64,000 nt of DNA from Oceanomicrobium pacificus (GCF_009833495.1 NZ_WUWG01000006.1:168180-232179); one strand, 5' to 3'. Shown: positions 16,876-25,373, counted from the first letter of the stretch. Made by a program: numbers and translations. The notes: generated by a model from the sequence alone, not told the origin.

Positions 16876-19622
16876 ATGAAACAATTGAGACAGTGAAGAA
16901 CATGGTCGAAAGCGGCCTGTTCAATCAAGCGCGGAAGACGGAAGACGAGCTTCGCAATATGATCCGAGGCGTCGCTGCCTTGGTTCCGCCGGGCCTCAGT
17001 GAAGAGGAGATCGAGCTAATTGCGCGCGAGATCGAGCACAAGCAGGGGATCAAGGCTGGGTTTGGTGCGGTGGTCGACAGCGAGGATTTCGAACCTTGGC
17101 TGGATGACGCAAAGCCGTCGATCGAACCTTTCTACTGGAACCGCTACCAGAAGTTGCTCCTGCAAAATGGCCTTCCGAAGGATGTCGTGATTTCAACGGA
17201 CGCGGTCACGGACAAGATCCTCGGTCGGCTGGGCAACCCCGAGAAGCAGGTACCGTGGGATCGGCGCGGCATGGTGGTTGGCCACGTTCAAAGCGGAAAG
17301 ACCGCCAACTATACCGGCCTGATCTGCAAGGCTGCAGACGCAGGGTACAGGCTGATCATCGTCATTGCGGGTATTCACAACAACCTTCGAAACCAGACTC
17401 AGGCCCGGATCGACGAGGGGTTCATCGGACGCGATACCGGAAGGTCCCAAGAAACGAAGAAGAGCGGGGCAAAACACATCGTCGGCGTTGGCCATTTCGA
17501 CCCGAACAAGACACCAGTCAGCCTTACCAACACGCTGCGGGATTTCAACAAGGCCACGGCTTCCACCAACACGAGCGAGATCGACTCCTACAAGGTACCT
17601 GTCGTCCTGGTGATCAAGAAGAACCACCGCACGCTTGCCAACCTACTCGACTGGTTGAAGGACAACAGCGCGCGTGGCGATCAGGAGATGATCGACCAGC
17701 CGATGCTGCTGATTGATGACGAAGCTGACAACGCATCGATCAATACGAAGTATGGCAAGAAGCTCGTCACGACGATCAATGGGCAGATTCGCGACCTGCT
17801 GAACATGTTCCACCGGAGTTGTTACGTCGGGTACACGGCGACGCCATTCGCCAACATCTTCATCGACCCAGATCAGGATGACGAGATGTACAATGAAGAC
17901 CTCTTTCCGAGGGATTTCATCATAGGCCTTGACGCGCCCACCAACTACTTCGGCCCGACCAAGATCTTCGTGGATGGACTGCCGGAGGAAGGCGATCCAA
18001 CTTGGCTTCGTTACATCACCGACAACGAGGACATTCTGCCCATCAAGCACAAGATCGATCATGAGCTCGATGCGCTGCCGTCGTCGCTTACGCGGGCATT
18101 GCGCACCTTTCTGCTCGCGAGGACCATCAGGAACTTGCGCGGGCAGAAGGCGGCCCATTGCTCGATGCTTGTAAACGCGAGCCGTTTTACCGCTGTTCAG
18201 GGCCGCCTGCGAAATCGCCTTCACGAAACGCTCGAGCGGATCCAGAATTCAGTTCGCATAAATGCGAGTCGGGGCGCGGCCGCATTGAATGATCCGGAGA
18301 TTGTCGCACTCCATGGCGTCTGGCAGGACGAATACTCCGACTCTGAATTCGATTGGCCCTCCATCCAGTCCGAACTCCTTGATGCAATCGCCTCTGCCAA
18401 GATCGTGGAGGTAAACAGCCGCGCCAATGACCTGGACTATTCGAACTCAGGAGAAAGGGGCCAGACTGTCGTCGCTGTTGGTGGGTTCTCGTTGTCGCGT
18501 GGGCTGACGCTGGAGGGCCTGACGGTCACTTGGTTCCTTCGCAACACAATGATGTACGATACGCTCATGCAGATGGGGCGATGGTTCGGCTACCGGGGCG
18601 GCTACGAGGACCTTTGCCGCATTTGGATGCCTAAGGAAGCAATCGACTGGTACGCGTTCATCGCAAACGCTGCTGAGGAACTTCATGACGAGTTGAAAAC
18701 AATGGAAAAGGCCAAGGCAACGCCACGCATGTTTGGCTTGGCCGTACGGAGCCATCCGGCTTCGCTGCTCGTGACTGCGCGCAATAAAATGGGTTCCGGC
18801 CAGAAAGTTACCATGCGTATCGGGCTGTCTAACAGGTTTGTTGAAACTGCAAAAGTCAGTGTCCTCGAGAAGGACATCATTGCAAATATTGAAGTAGCGA
18901 AGAGACTTGTTGAGCATGTTGTTTCTGGGGCGTTTCCAGACAAAACTACTCCTTGGGGGAAGTTGATTAGGGACGTGCCAGTCAGCGCAATAGATGAGTT
19001 CTTGGCGGGCTGGCGCAATGAGGAGAGAAGCGTAACAACGGACCCAAGAATCGTTCGAAGCTACATCCGTCCGAGACGAGCAGACCAACTGAGACTATGG
19101 GACGTCCTTATCCCAAGTCTCGATGGCGATGATACGACGGATATTCTCGGGACTCCGATTGTCCCGGCAAACCGTTCGATTGACCTAAATGACCTTGCTC
19201 ACGATTTCATGTCGTTTAGCGGCAAGGCCATGAGAGTTGCATCGCGCGGCATTGAAAAGGCTGGCGTTGATCCAGCACGTGCAGCAGAAGTGGAACAGAA
19301 CTATCGCCAAAAGAAAGGCTTGGCAGTCGGCGAAAGGGCAAACTTTCCGGACAAGGAATACCGAAAAGTTAGAGAGCGTGGCCTATTGATATTACACTTC
19401 GTTAAAGCAAAGCGTCCGTCAGAAGAAACACTGGATGAGAAATCTCGCAAATTGGCGGCTAAGATTCCTTCTCAGCCTGTAGTTGCCTGGGGAATGAGCC
19501 TGCCGGAATCTCTCTACGATGATGAGGGCGAAGAGTTCGTTGTCAACTCTGTAAAATTCAAAGAACTCTTCGGTGAAGAAGATGAAGACGATGATCAGGA
19601 GGCAGCTCTTGAAGCCTCGTGA
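16872..19622 (+). CDS. Z1 domain superfamily II-type ATPase
   Basis: A 916-residue predicted P-loop ATPase/helicase with the Z1 domain. Motifs in order: Walker A GHVQSGKT (about 137-144), Walker B IDDEADNAS (281-289), motif III-like YTATPFAN (321-328), the Z1 hallmark GGFSLSRGLTLEGLTVTW (537-554) and motif VI-like QMGRWFGYR (567-575) with arginine fingers. The C-terminal 300 residues are helical with no known motif. ATG 16872 overlaps the GHKL stop. Probably the DNA translocase/remodeller that couples to the GHKL partner and to the nuclease encoded next. Base composition is clearly lower in GC than core genes, as expected for transferred DNA. Confidence 0.9.
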   Translation: MNETIETVKNMVESGLFNQARKTEDELRNMIRGVAALVPPGLSEEEIELIAREIEHKQGIKAGFGAVVDSEDFEPWLDDAKPSIEPFYWNRYQKLLLQNGLPKDVVISTDAVTDKILGRLGNPEKQVPWDRRGMVVGHVQSGKTANYTGLICKAADAGYRLIIVIAGIHNNLRNQTQARIDEGFIGRDTGRSQETKKSGAKHIVGVGHFDPNKTPVSLTNTLRDFNKATASTNTSEIDSYKVPVVLVIKKNHRTLANLLDWLKDNSARGDQEMIDQPMLLIDDEADNASINTKYGKKLVTTINGQIRDLLNMFHRSCYVGYTATPFANIFIDPDQDDEMYNEDLFPRDFIIGLDAPTNYFGPTKIFVDGLPEEGDPTWLRYITDNEDILPIKHKIDHELDALPSSLTRALRTFLLARTIRNLRGQKAAHCSMLVNASRFTAVQGRLRNRLHETLERIQNSVRINASRGAAALNDPEIVALHGVWQDEYSDSEFDWPSIQSELLDAIASAKIVEVNSRANDLDYSNSGERGQTVVAVGGFSLSRGLTLEGLTVTWFLRNTMMYDTLMQMGRWFGYRGGYEDLCRIWMPKEAIDWYAFIANAAEELHDELKTMEKAKATPRMFGLAVRSHPASLLVTARNKMGSGQKVTMRIGLSNRFVETAKVSVLEKDIIANIEVAKRLVEHVVSGAFPDKTTPWGKLIRDVPVSAIDEFLAGWRNEERSVTTDPRIVRSYIRPRRADQLRLWDVLIPSLDGDDTTDILGTPIVPANRSIDLNDLAHDFMSFSGKAMRVASRGIEKAGVDPARAAEVEQNYRQKKGLAVGERANFPDKEYRKVRERGLLILHFVKAKRPSEETLDEKSRKLAAKIPSQPVVAWGMSLPESLYDDEGEEFVVNSVKFKELFGEEDEDDDQEAALEAS

Positions 19623-20571
19623 TCCTTGGGAAAGACTCGACCCGGACGAAGCAAAGCGGGTCGATGTAGAGGGCCGTTTCGATTTCTTCTGGGTTGTGCT
19701 GGACGCCGGCATGCCCGGCCTGATGTTGAGGCTGCCTAGCTTGCCGCAACCACTACCACGTCTGCCGAAATTGAAGAACCTTGTAGCCTCCTTCCGCCCT
19801 CTTTCAGGTGGGTCGGCATTCGTTCTAGGTCTCAAGGAAAGAAGTCAGGTCGAGATATTCGAAACCCTTTGCCGGGATGTGGTCGAGGCCGGGGAAGCAG
19901 GTGCGGATCGAGACGAGGCACTATCGAGAGCGCTTCAACGCACGCGGCGCTGGTATCACCTTCTGCGTGGCGGAAAGACCAATGGTTTATCCGTTGAAGA
20001 GCAGCGGGGGCTGGTCGGCGAGTTGGCCTTCCTTCGGGACCTTGTTTCGGCCTTCGGACCTGACACTTCAATCGAGGCGTGGACCGGTCCGACCGGTTCC
20101 GCCAAGGATTTTGAAGTCATCGGCAGCTGTGTCGAAGTGAAGGCAAGACGGGTGGCGGCAAAGCCGTTCGTGGCCATTTCTTCGGAAGACCAACTTGCTG
20201 ATGTCGAAGGGAGCCGCCTGTGCCTGCGTGTGGTCAACGTGGCGTCGGCCGTCCTGCCGGAAGGTCAGAGCCTGCATGATCACGTGCGAATGACGGCCGA
20301 GATGTTCGAAGAAGACGGCTCGGCCTTCGAAGCGTGGGAGGAGACTCTCTATTCGACAGGATATGATCCCGAGAACAGTTACGACGACAGGCGATGGCTT
20401 CTCGGCGCTGCGACCGATTATGAGGTTAAAGAGGGTTTCCCGCGGATTTTCGCGCCACTTGCACCAGGCGTAGAGAACGTCAGGTATTCGATCGCTCTCG
20501 ATGCCTGCGAGCCGTTCAAACTGGAAGGTGATCTGATCGACGTGATCCGCAAGGGGCTTGAGAATGAGTGA
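19609..20571 (+). CDS. PD-(D/E)XK motif protein (DUF4420)
   Basis: A 320-residue protein of the DUF4420 family with a predicted restriction-endonuclease fold. Candidate catalytic residues are Glu138 in RGLVGELAFL, Asp167 in KDFEV, and Glu176/Lys178 in CVEVKA, matching E...D...(E)xK. I choose the TTG at 19609 because AGGAGG lies exactly 6 nt upstream, inside the Z1 gene; GTG 19573 and ATG 19591 are alternatives in the same frame. It overlaps the Z1 stop by 14 bp and the AIPR start by 8 bp, so the genes are tightly coupled. Probably the nuclease subunit of the system; activity unproven. Confidence 0.85.
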   Translation: MKPRDPWERLDPDEAKRVDVEGRFDFFWVVLDAGMPGLMLRLPSLPQPLPRLPKLKNLVASFRPLSGGSAFVLGLKERSQVEIFETLCRDVVEAGEAGADRDEALSRALQRTRRWYHLLRGGKTNGLSVEEQRGLVGELAFLRDLVSAFGPDTSIEAWTGPTGSAKDFEVIGSCVEVKARRVAAKPFVAISSEDQLADVEGSRLCLRVVNVASAVLPEGQSLHDHVRMTAEMFEEDGSAFEAWEETLYSTGYDPENSYDDRRWLLGAATDYEVKEGFPRIFAPLAPGVENVRYSIALDACEPFKLEGDLIDVIRKGLENE

Positions 20572-22648
20572 TTTCGAAGAATTTCATCATGAACTCATCG
20601 CCGATATCCAGGGCGATGCTGACGTCCTCGGACTTGTGACGGTTGAGGCGTTTTTCGAGAAGGTGGGCGATCTGCTTACCGAAGCAGGGGAGTTGGACGG
20701 AGCCAACAGGGCTTACTTCGAGGGCGGCGGAGCCAGCAACCCCATGCGGATCGACGGTTACGGCGGCGACCCAAGAGATGGCGATGGCGTCCTGAGCCTC
20801 GTGTTGTGCGACTTCGAGCTTTCGGACGAGGTACGTGTTCAGAACAAGGATCAGATTCAGCGCCTGCTCCAGCGACTGTACAGATTCGTTGTTTCAAGCC
20901 TGAAGACCGATTTCCGCGAGCAGCTGGAGGAGACGAGTGCCGGGTTCGGCGTGGCCGATCTCATCGCTACGACTTGGAAGGATGTCGAGAAGGTCAAACT
21001 CATCATTGTGACCAACGCCGACTTTCGCGCCCGTGCCGATGCGGCAAACGTGAAGGATCTTGATGGCAGACCTGTCACCCTCAGTGTTTGGGACCTGAAG
21101 CGCCTGAAGCAATACATGGAGCAGGGGCAGGCGCGGGCGAACCTGATCATCGATTTCGACAAGGATTTCGGCGGGGGCGTTCCCCTTCTTGCAGCTTCCG
21201 GAAGCGATAGTGCGCTCGAAAGCTACCTGGCAGTGATTCCCGGAAAACAGCTGGCGGCCATCTACGACAAATGGGGACCGCGCCTGCTCGAGGCCAACGT
21301 GAGAAGCTTTCTGCAGGCACGCGGCAAGGTGAACCAGGGCATTCGCAACACGATCCGTGATGAGCCGCACATGTTCTTCTCCTATAACAACGGTCTCAGT
21401 GCGACGGCCGACGCGATCGAGGTGGAACAGACCGATTTCGGCCGCGAGTTGGTGCGGGCCGACAATCTGCAGATCGTGAATGGCGGCCAAACGACTGCGT
21501 CACTGCACGCTGCGCGCAAGGCTTTCGCCGAACAGTTGGAACGTGTCCACGTACAGATGAAGCTGACCATAGTGCCGCGGGAACAATCCGAACTCGTTGT
21601 CCCGCGCATCTCGGAATATGCGAACAGCCAGAACAAGGTGAATGCGGCGGACTTTTTCGCCAACCATCCTTTCCACATCCGGACGGAGGAGCTGTCGCGC
21701 AAGGTCTTGGCGCGGGGAGAGGACGGGTATCGGGACACAAAATGGTTCTACGAGCGCGCGAGGGGGCAATATGCCGACGAACGCGGTCGAAAAACCATTG
21801 CGGAGCGCAAGAGGTTCGATGCCGAGTTTCCGCGTTCCCAGTTCCTCACGAAGACCGACCTCGCCAAGTTCGAGAACACCTGGACCTGCCTGCCGCATAT
21901 CGTGAGCCTCGGCGCGCAGAAGAACTTCGCGGAGTTCGCCAAGCACATCGGCAAGCGGTGGGGCACTGAAGGTGCGGCATTCGATGAGCTCTGGTTCAGG
22001 CGCATGATCGCAAAGGCCATCATTTTTCGGGCCACCGAAAAACTTGTCTCGGGCGCGGAATGGTACGAAGGCGGCTACCGCGCCAACATCGTGACCTACG
22101 CGATTGCCAAGCTCGTGCATGATGCAGAAGAACGGGAGATGGTCGTCGACCTCGACGCCGTCTGGAGATACCAGGATGTGTCGCCCGATCTGAAAGCGGC
22201 GCTGTTGGTGGCAGCGGCCGAAGCGCAGGACGTCATCACGCACCCGCCTGAGGGCGTGCGCAACTTCAGCGAATGGGCCAAGAAGCAGGCTTGCTGGAAG
22301 GGATTGGAAGATCGTGAGTTGATCTATCCGGAGGAATTCGACCGCGTTCTGATCTCGCCGGACTTGTCCAATGAGCGCGCGAGAGAGGCCCGCGCGGACA
22401 AGGCTGTCGAGACCAGCGTAGAGGCTGAACTCGAAGTGCACAGGCTTGGTGCTGCATTCTGGGCCGAAGCACGAAACTGGGCGCGGGAACGTGGGCTGCT
22501 GTCCCCGCGAGAAAATGGTGTGCTGGAAACCTGTGCCGCAATTCCGAGTAAGATGCCCTCGGACAAGCAATGTGCGATTGCCATGGGTGCGCTCAAGAAG
22601 CTCCAGGATGAAGGTTTCTCACACACGAGCCTAGAATTGACGAGCTGA
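20564..22648 (+). CDS. AIPR family protein (abortive infection phage resistance)
   Basis: A 694-residue protein of the AIPR family. The family core is visible as FFSYNNGLSATAD (about 271-283) and LQIVNGGQTTASLHAA (302-317), followed by RISEYANSQNKVNAADFF. The N-terminal 250 residues contain a region with possible nuclease-like strands, and the C-terminal half is helical. Start ATG 20564 overlaps the DUF4420 stop (ATGAGTGA). The stop lies 3 bp from the stop of the convergent dcm gene. AIPR proteins occur in phage-resistance loci and Z1/DUF4420 clusters; the activity is not established. Last gene of the coupled core. Confidence 0.88.
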   Translation: MSDFEEFHHELIADIQGDADVLGLVTVEAFFEKVGDLLTEAGELDGANRAYFEGGGASNPMRIDGYGGDPRDGDGVLSLVLCDFELSDEVRVQNKDQIQRLLQRLYRFVVSSLKTDFREQLEETSAGFGVADLIATTWKDVEKVKLIIVTNADFRARADAANVKDLDGRPVTLSVWDLKRLKQYMEQGQARANLIIDFDKDFGGGVPLLAASGSDSALESYLAVIPGKQLAAIYDKWGPRLLEANVRSFLQARGKVNQGIRNTIRDEPHMFFSYNNGLSATADAIEVEQTDFGRELVRADNLQIVNGGQTTASLHAARKAFAEQLERVHVQMKLTIVPREQSELVVPRISEYANSQNKVNAADFFANHPFHIRTEELSRKVLARGEDGYRDTKWFYERARGQYADERGRKTIAERKRFDAEFPRSQFLTKTDLAKFENTWTCLPHIVSLGAQKNFAEFAKHIGKRWGTEGAAFDELWFRRMIAKAIIFRATEKLVSGAEWYEGGYRANIVTYAIAKLVHDAEEREMVVDLDAVWRYQDVSPDLKAALLVAAAEAQDVITHPPEGVRNFSEWAKKQACWKGLEDRELIYPEEFDRVLISPDLSNERAREARADKAVETSVEAELEVHRLGAAFWAEARNWARERGLLSPRENGVLETCAAIPSKMPSDKQCAIAMGALKKLQDEGFSHTSLELTS

Positions 22649-22651
22649 CGT

Positions 22652-24166
22652 TCAAAGGCTCTCGAATACTGGTAGCAGGGTGTCAGCAATCTGCCGCGCA
22701 AGAAACGGCGGCACGGCGTTCCCGACCTGCACGAACTGCTCGGTGCGATTGCCCATGAAATGGTAGTCGTCGGGGAACGTCTGCAGCCTTGCGGCCTCGC
22801 GAACCGTCAGGCTGCGGCACTGCGTCGGGTCGGGATGAATGAAGTAGTGCCCGTCCTTCGAGATGTGGCTCGTTACCGTTGAAGCCGGAGCTGTGCCGAT
22901 CTGAACGCGGAACCTGTCGTTGAACTTGCCGGTTTTCCAGTTCTTGTGTTTTGGAGCAAGAATGTCCGGGAACTGGTGTGCACGTGGGCTGACCCCCTCG
23001 ACCTTCGCGAAACTGGCGGCATAGAGATATCGCGCCAGATCGGACGGCATGTGTCCACGGGTTTCGTGCCCCGAGACACCGATGAGGTTCGGGTCGTCCA
23101 GAAACGCGGCAAGTTCCGTCTGCAGCTTCCTTGACAAGGGTTTTCTTGCATTGCTCGCGCGACCCAACTGCGAAGTCGTCAGAAGTCGTTCCTCGACCCG
23201 TTCCAACTCGTCCAGAAAGCCGCTGAAGTTATTGCCCGGATAATCCCGGATGATCTTTCCGACGGTCTCCGTCGCGTCGACTACCGCGTCGTACCACGCG
23301 TGTTCGTCATCGCGTCGGCTCAGGCCGCTTCGTAGTCGCGGCAGGCCTGTAAGCATGTCTCTGACCGGAACCCAGGCGTTTCGCCGTTGAAGTTTCAGGG
23401 TGAATTTGCCGACGATATCCGACCTGATACCGACAATGATGACTCGGTGCCGTGCCTGTGGAACTCCGTGGTCCTCGGCGCGGATAACGAAATCTCTGGG
23501 TTCAGGGTTTGCGTCCGACTGGAGGTCGGCCGAAAGGGAAACGAGCCTGTAGCCGGGGCCGGCGCGCTCGAGGTCGGATACGACCTGCTCGAAGATCGCC
23601 AACCCTTCGACCGAAGAGGAAAGCATGCCCTTGACGTTTTCCATGACGAACACCGCAGGGCTCAACTCGTTCAGGACGCGGCAATACTCGCGGTAGAGGA
23701 AGTGCCGGTCGTCATCCTTCGGTCTGTAATCCCTGATACCCGCGTTTCTCGACCGACCGGCAAGAGAGTAGGCCTGGCAGGGAGGGCCGCCGATCAGGAG
23801 AGTGCGATCACCGGCCAATCGCTTTGTCGCAGAAATCCTCTCAGAAAGCATGGCTGCAGTTTCTGGTTTCCCGAGCTCTGCGCATAGAGCCTCATTCTCG
23901 GCTGCTTTCCATTGCCGAGGGTACAGCTCTTTCCAATCCGGGCATTCGCGCTTCCCGGCAATCCATGAATAGTATTCCGGAGGGTATTCTTCGAATTGTC
24001 GCAAGAATGCACGAAGTCTCAGTGTCTTGTGCGCAGCGGGATCCTTTTCGATCGAAACGGCGATTTCATAGACGCGCGACCCATCGTTCCTCCTGCAGGA
24101 GGAGAATCCTTCTCCGAGGCCCCCCGGGCCTGAAAACAGATCAACGATTTGAACGGGTTTCGACAC
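22652..24166 (-). CDS. dcm: DNA cytosine-5 methyltransferase (Dcm-like)
   Basis: A 504-residue C5-cytosine methyltransferase using S-adenosylmethionine. Motifs: I, VDLFSGPGGLGEGF (8-21); IV, GGPPCQAYSLAGRSR with catalytic Cys about 130; VI, FVMENVKGML (173-182); VIII, QARHRVIIVG; IX-X, TVREAARLQTFPDD and VGNAVPPFLA. Between VIII and IX lies a variable target-recognition region that sets specificity, which I cannot read. The GTG at 24166 is chosen because AGGAG lies 7 nt upstream; the frame stays open further upstream but that DNA encodes vsr on the other strand. Divergent from vsr, convergent with the AIPR gene. It likely marks self DNA for the cluster. Confidence 0.93.
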   Translation of the reverse strand: MSKPVQIVDLFSGPGGLGEGFSSCRRNDGSRVYEIAVSIEKDPAAHKTLRLRAFLRQFEEYPPEYYSWIAGKRECPDWKELYPRQWKAAENEALCAELGKPETAAMLSERISATKRLAGDRTLLIGGPPCQAYSLAGRSRNAGIRDYRPKDDDRHFLYREYCRVLNELSPAVFVMENVKGMLSSSVEGLAIFEQVVSDLERAGPGYRLVSLSADLQSDANPEPRDFVIRAEDHGVPQARHRVIIVGIRSDIVGKFTLKLQRRNAWVPVRDMLTGLPRLRSGLSRRDDEHAWYDAVVDATETVGKIIRDYPGNNFSGFLDELERVEERLLTTSQLGRASNARKPLSRKLQTELAAFLDDPNLIGVSGHETRGHMPSDLARYLYAASFAKVEGVSPRAHQFPDILAPKHKNWKTGKFNDRFRVQIGTAPASTVTSHISKDGHYFIHPDPTQCRSLTVREAARLQTFPDDYHFMGNRTEQFVQVGNAVPPFLARQIADTLLPVFESL

Positions 24167-24223
24167 TTCACTGCTCCTGCCTCTCCTCTTTCCAGGTTTT
24201 CGCAGACATGGCAAGGAGATGAG

Positions 24224-24652
24224 ATGGTGGACATCGTCGATGCCGAGACCCGATCGCGGATGATGCGCAGCATCCGTGGAAAGGACACGAAGCCGGAGCT
24301 CTTGCTGCGGCGTGCTCTGCATGCGCGCGGATTCCGATATCGGCTGCACCAGAAGGGGCTTCCGGGTCGTCCTGACCTCGTGTTTCCCAAGTATAGAGCT
24401 GCCGTCTTCGTTCACGGCTGCTTCTGGCACCGTCACCCGGGATGCCCGAAGGCAACTACCCCCGCGACGCGCGAGGACTTCTGGCAGAGCAAGTTTGCCG
24501 AGAACATCGCGCGAGATCGGCGGAACATCGATCAGCTTCAGTCGGCAGGTTGGCGGATCCTTGTCGTGTGGGAGTGCGAGCTTGCCCGTGATGCGTTGGC
24601 TCCGACCGTGCAGCGCGTTTCGGATTGGTTGATGGAGCACCCGACTGCATAA
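24224..24652 (+). CDS. vsr: Very short patch repair endonuclease Vsr
   Basis: A 142-residue mismatch endonuclease that nicks at T:G mismatches produced by deamination of 5-methylcytosine. The family pattern is complete: SRMMRSIRGKDTKPE, GRPDLVFPKYR with catalytic Asp51, and FVHGCFWHRHPGC with His64, Cys66, His69, His71 and Cys74, close to E. coli Vsr numbering. AAGGAG precedes ATG 24224 by about 6 nt. Encoded divergently from dcm across 57 bp, so both promoters lie in that gap and their regulation is probably linked. Last gene of the island before attR. In the E. coli context Vsr protects Dcm sites. Confidence 0.94.
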   Translation: MVDIVDAETRSRMMRSIRGKDTKPELLLRRALHARGFRYRLHQKGLPGRPDLVFPKYRAAVFVHGCFWHRHPGCPKATTPATREDFWQSKFAENIARDRRNIDQLQSAGWRILVVWECELARDALAPTVQRVSDWLMEHPTA

Positions 24653-24742
24653 CGGTTGGCCCGGCTAAAACTGATCGTATCTGACAGATTCTGGAAAATC
24701 ACGCTGCCTTGATCGTAGATGTGCGCGCCAACACCCGCTTCG

Positions 24743-24818
24743 AAAAGTGGGACACAAATCCGAAAAAATCCAATAAACATGGCGAAAGAAAAAAGTCCCA
24801 ACGCCTCGTAACTTATTG
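24743..24818. repeat. Right-end inverted/direct repeats, candidate integrase arm sites
   Basis: AAAAGTGGGAC (24743-24753) is an exact direct copy of 11464-11474. AAAAAAGTCCC (24789-24799) is the exact inverse of GGGACTTTTTT at 11470-11480. CCTCGTAACTTATTG (24804-24818) is the inverse of 11418-11432 with two mismatches in 15. The stretch around them is AT-rich and non-coding. Repeats placed inside both ends of an integrase-mobilised island are typical of arm-type binding sites; this is inference. Confidence 0.5.
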
Positions 24819-24839
24819 TAATAAAAACAACATGTTATG

Positions 24840-24855
24840 CCGCTCCCGGGCACCA
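24840..24855 (+). repeat. attR core, copy of tRNA-Phe 3' end
   Basis: CCGCTCCCGGGCACCA matches 15 of 16 bases of the end of tRNA-Phe at 11377-11392. It is not preceded by any tRNA-like sequence. It marks the right end of the island; normal GC-rich coding resumes about 120 bp later. Confidence 0.8.
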
Positions 24856-24974
24856 TTTCCTACTCACCGCATCTTCTTACTACCGGTTGTGTCACGGTTT
24901 CGCGATCCGTGTCTGTGCCGGTGCGCGCCGTGCTATCCTTGCCCTTCGCACATATGTTTCAGGGGGAGGGGATC

Positions 24975-25289
24975 ATGCCCGATTTTGTCTTTGCCTATCA
25001 TGGCGGCGGCGCGCCGGAGACGCCGGAGGAAGGCGAGAAGGTGATGAAGCAGTGGACCGACTGGCTCGGCGGGCTCGGGGATGCGGTCGTCGATGCGGGC
25101 AAGCCGGTTGGCATGTCGAAAACCGTCTCGGCCAAGGCGGTCGAGGATCACGGCGGGTCCAATCCGCTGATGGGCTTCTCGGTCGTGAAGGCCGACACGA
25201 TGGATGATGCGATCCGGATGGCGCAAGACTGTCCGCACCTCCAGATGGCCGGCGCCACGGTGGAGGTGGCCGAAGCGCTCGACATGTAA
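24975..25289 (+). CDS. YCII-related domain protein
   Basis: A 104-residue protein of the YCII/DGPF-like ferredoxin-fold superfamily. It begins MPDFVFAYHGGG and carries EEGEKVMKQWTDWLGGLGDAVVDAGKPVG, the usual helix and strand with His/Asp positions of YCII-like proteins, then GFSVVKADTMDDAIRMAQDCPHL. AGGGGGAGGGGATC precedes the ATG. First chromosomal gene to the right of the island attR. Family members are enzymes or sigma-factor associates of mostly unknown role; no specific function can be given. Confidence 0.8.
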   Translation: MPDFVFAYHGGGAPETPEEGEKVMKQWTDWLGGLGDAVVDAGKPVGMSKTVSAKAVEDHGGSNPLMGFSVVKADTMDDAIRMAQDCPHLQMAGATVEVAEALDM

Positions 25290-25373
25290 GGCCTGGTCGC
25301 AACCGTCGCCATCTTTGCGCCCGCGCAACGACGCTTGCGGCGCTGTCGGTCAGGGTCATTGGCGGAGGATGCC

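Larger units (their letters stand above)
11377..24855. mobile_element. Genomic island inserted in tRNA-Phe (integrase, TA pair, defence cluster)
   Basis: About 13.5 kb between the 3' end of tRNA-Phe and a second copy of that end (15/16 match). It contains a tyrosine recombinase (13065-14177), an excisionase-like HTH gene, a toxin-antitoxin pair, an HFTK-type hypothetical gene and the GHKL-Z1-DUF4420-AIPR-Dcm-Vsr cluster. Non-coding parts, especially the right end (24660-24840), are clearly more AT-rich than the flanking chromosome. Paired short repeats lie just inside both ends. No replication, conjugation or phage structural gene is seen, so it is best called an integrative defence island, mobile only through its integrase or a helper. 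Confidence 0.85.

Noticed and set aside
24167..24640. N-terminal extension of the Dcm frame
   Set aside because: The frame is open but this DNA encodes Vsr on the plus strand; the GTG at 24166 has a ribosome-binding site and fits motif I at residue 8.
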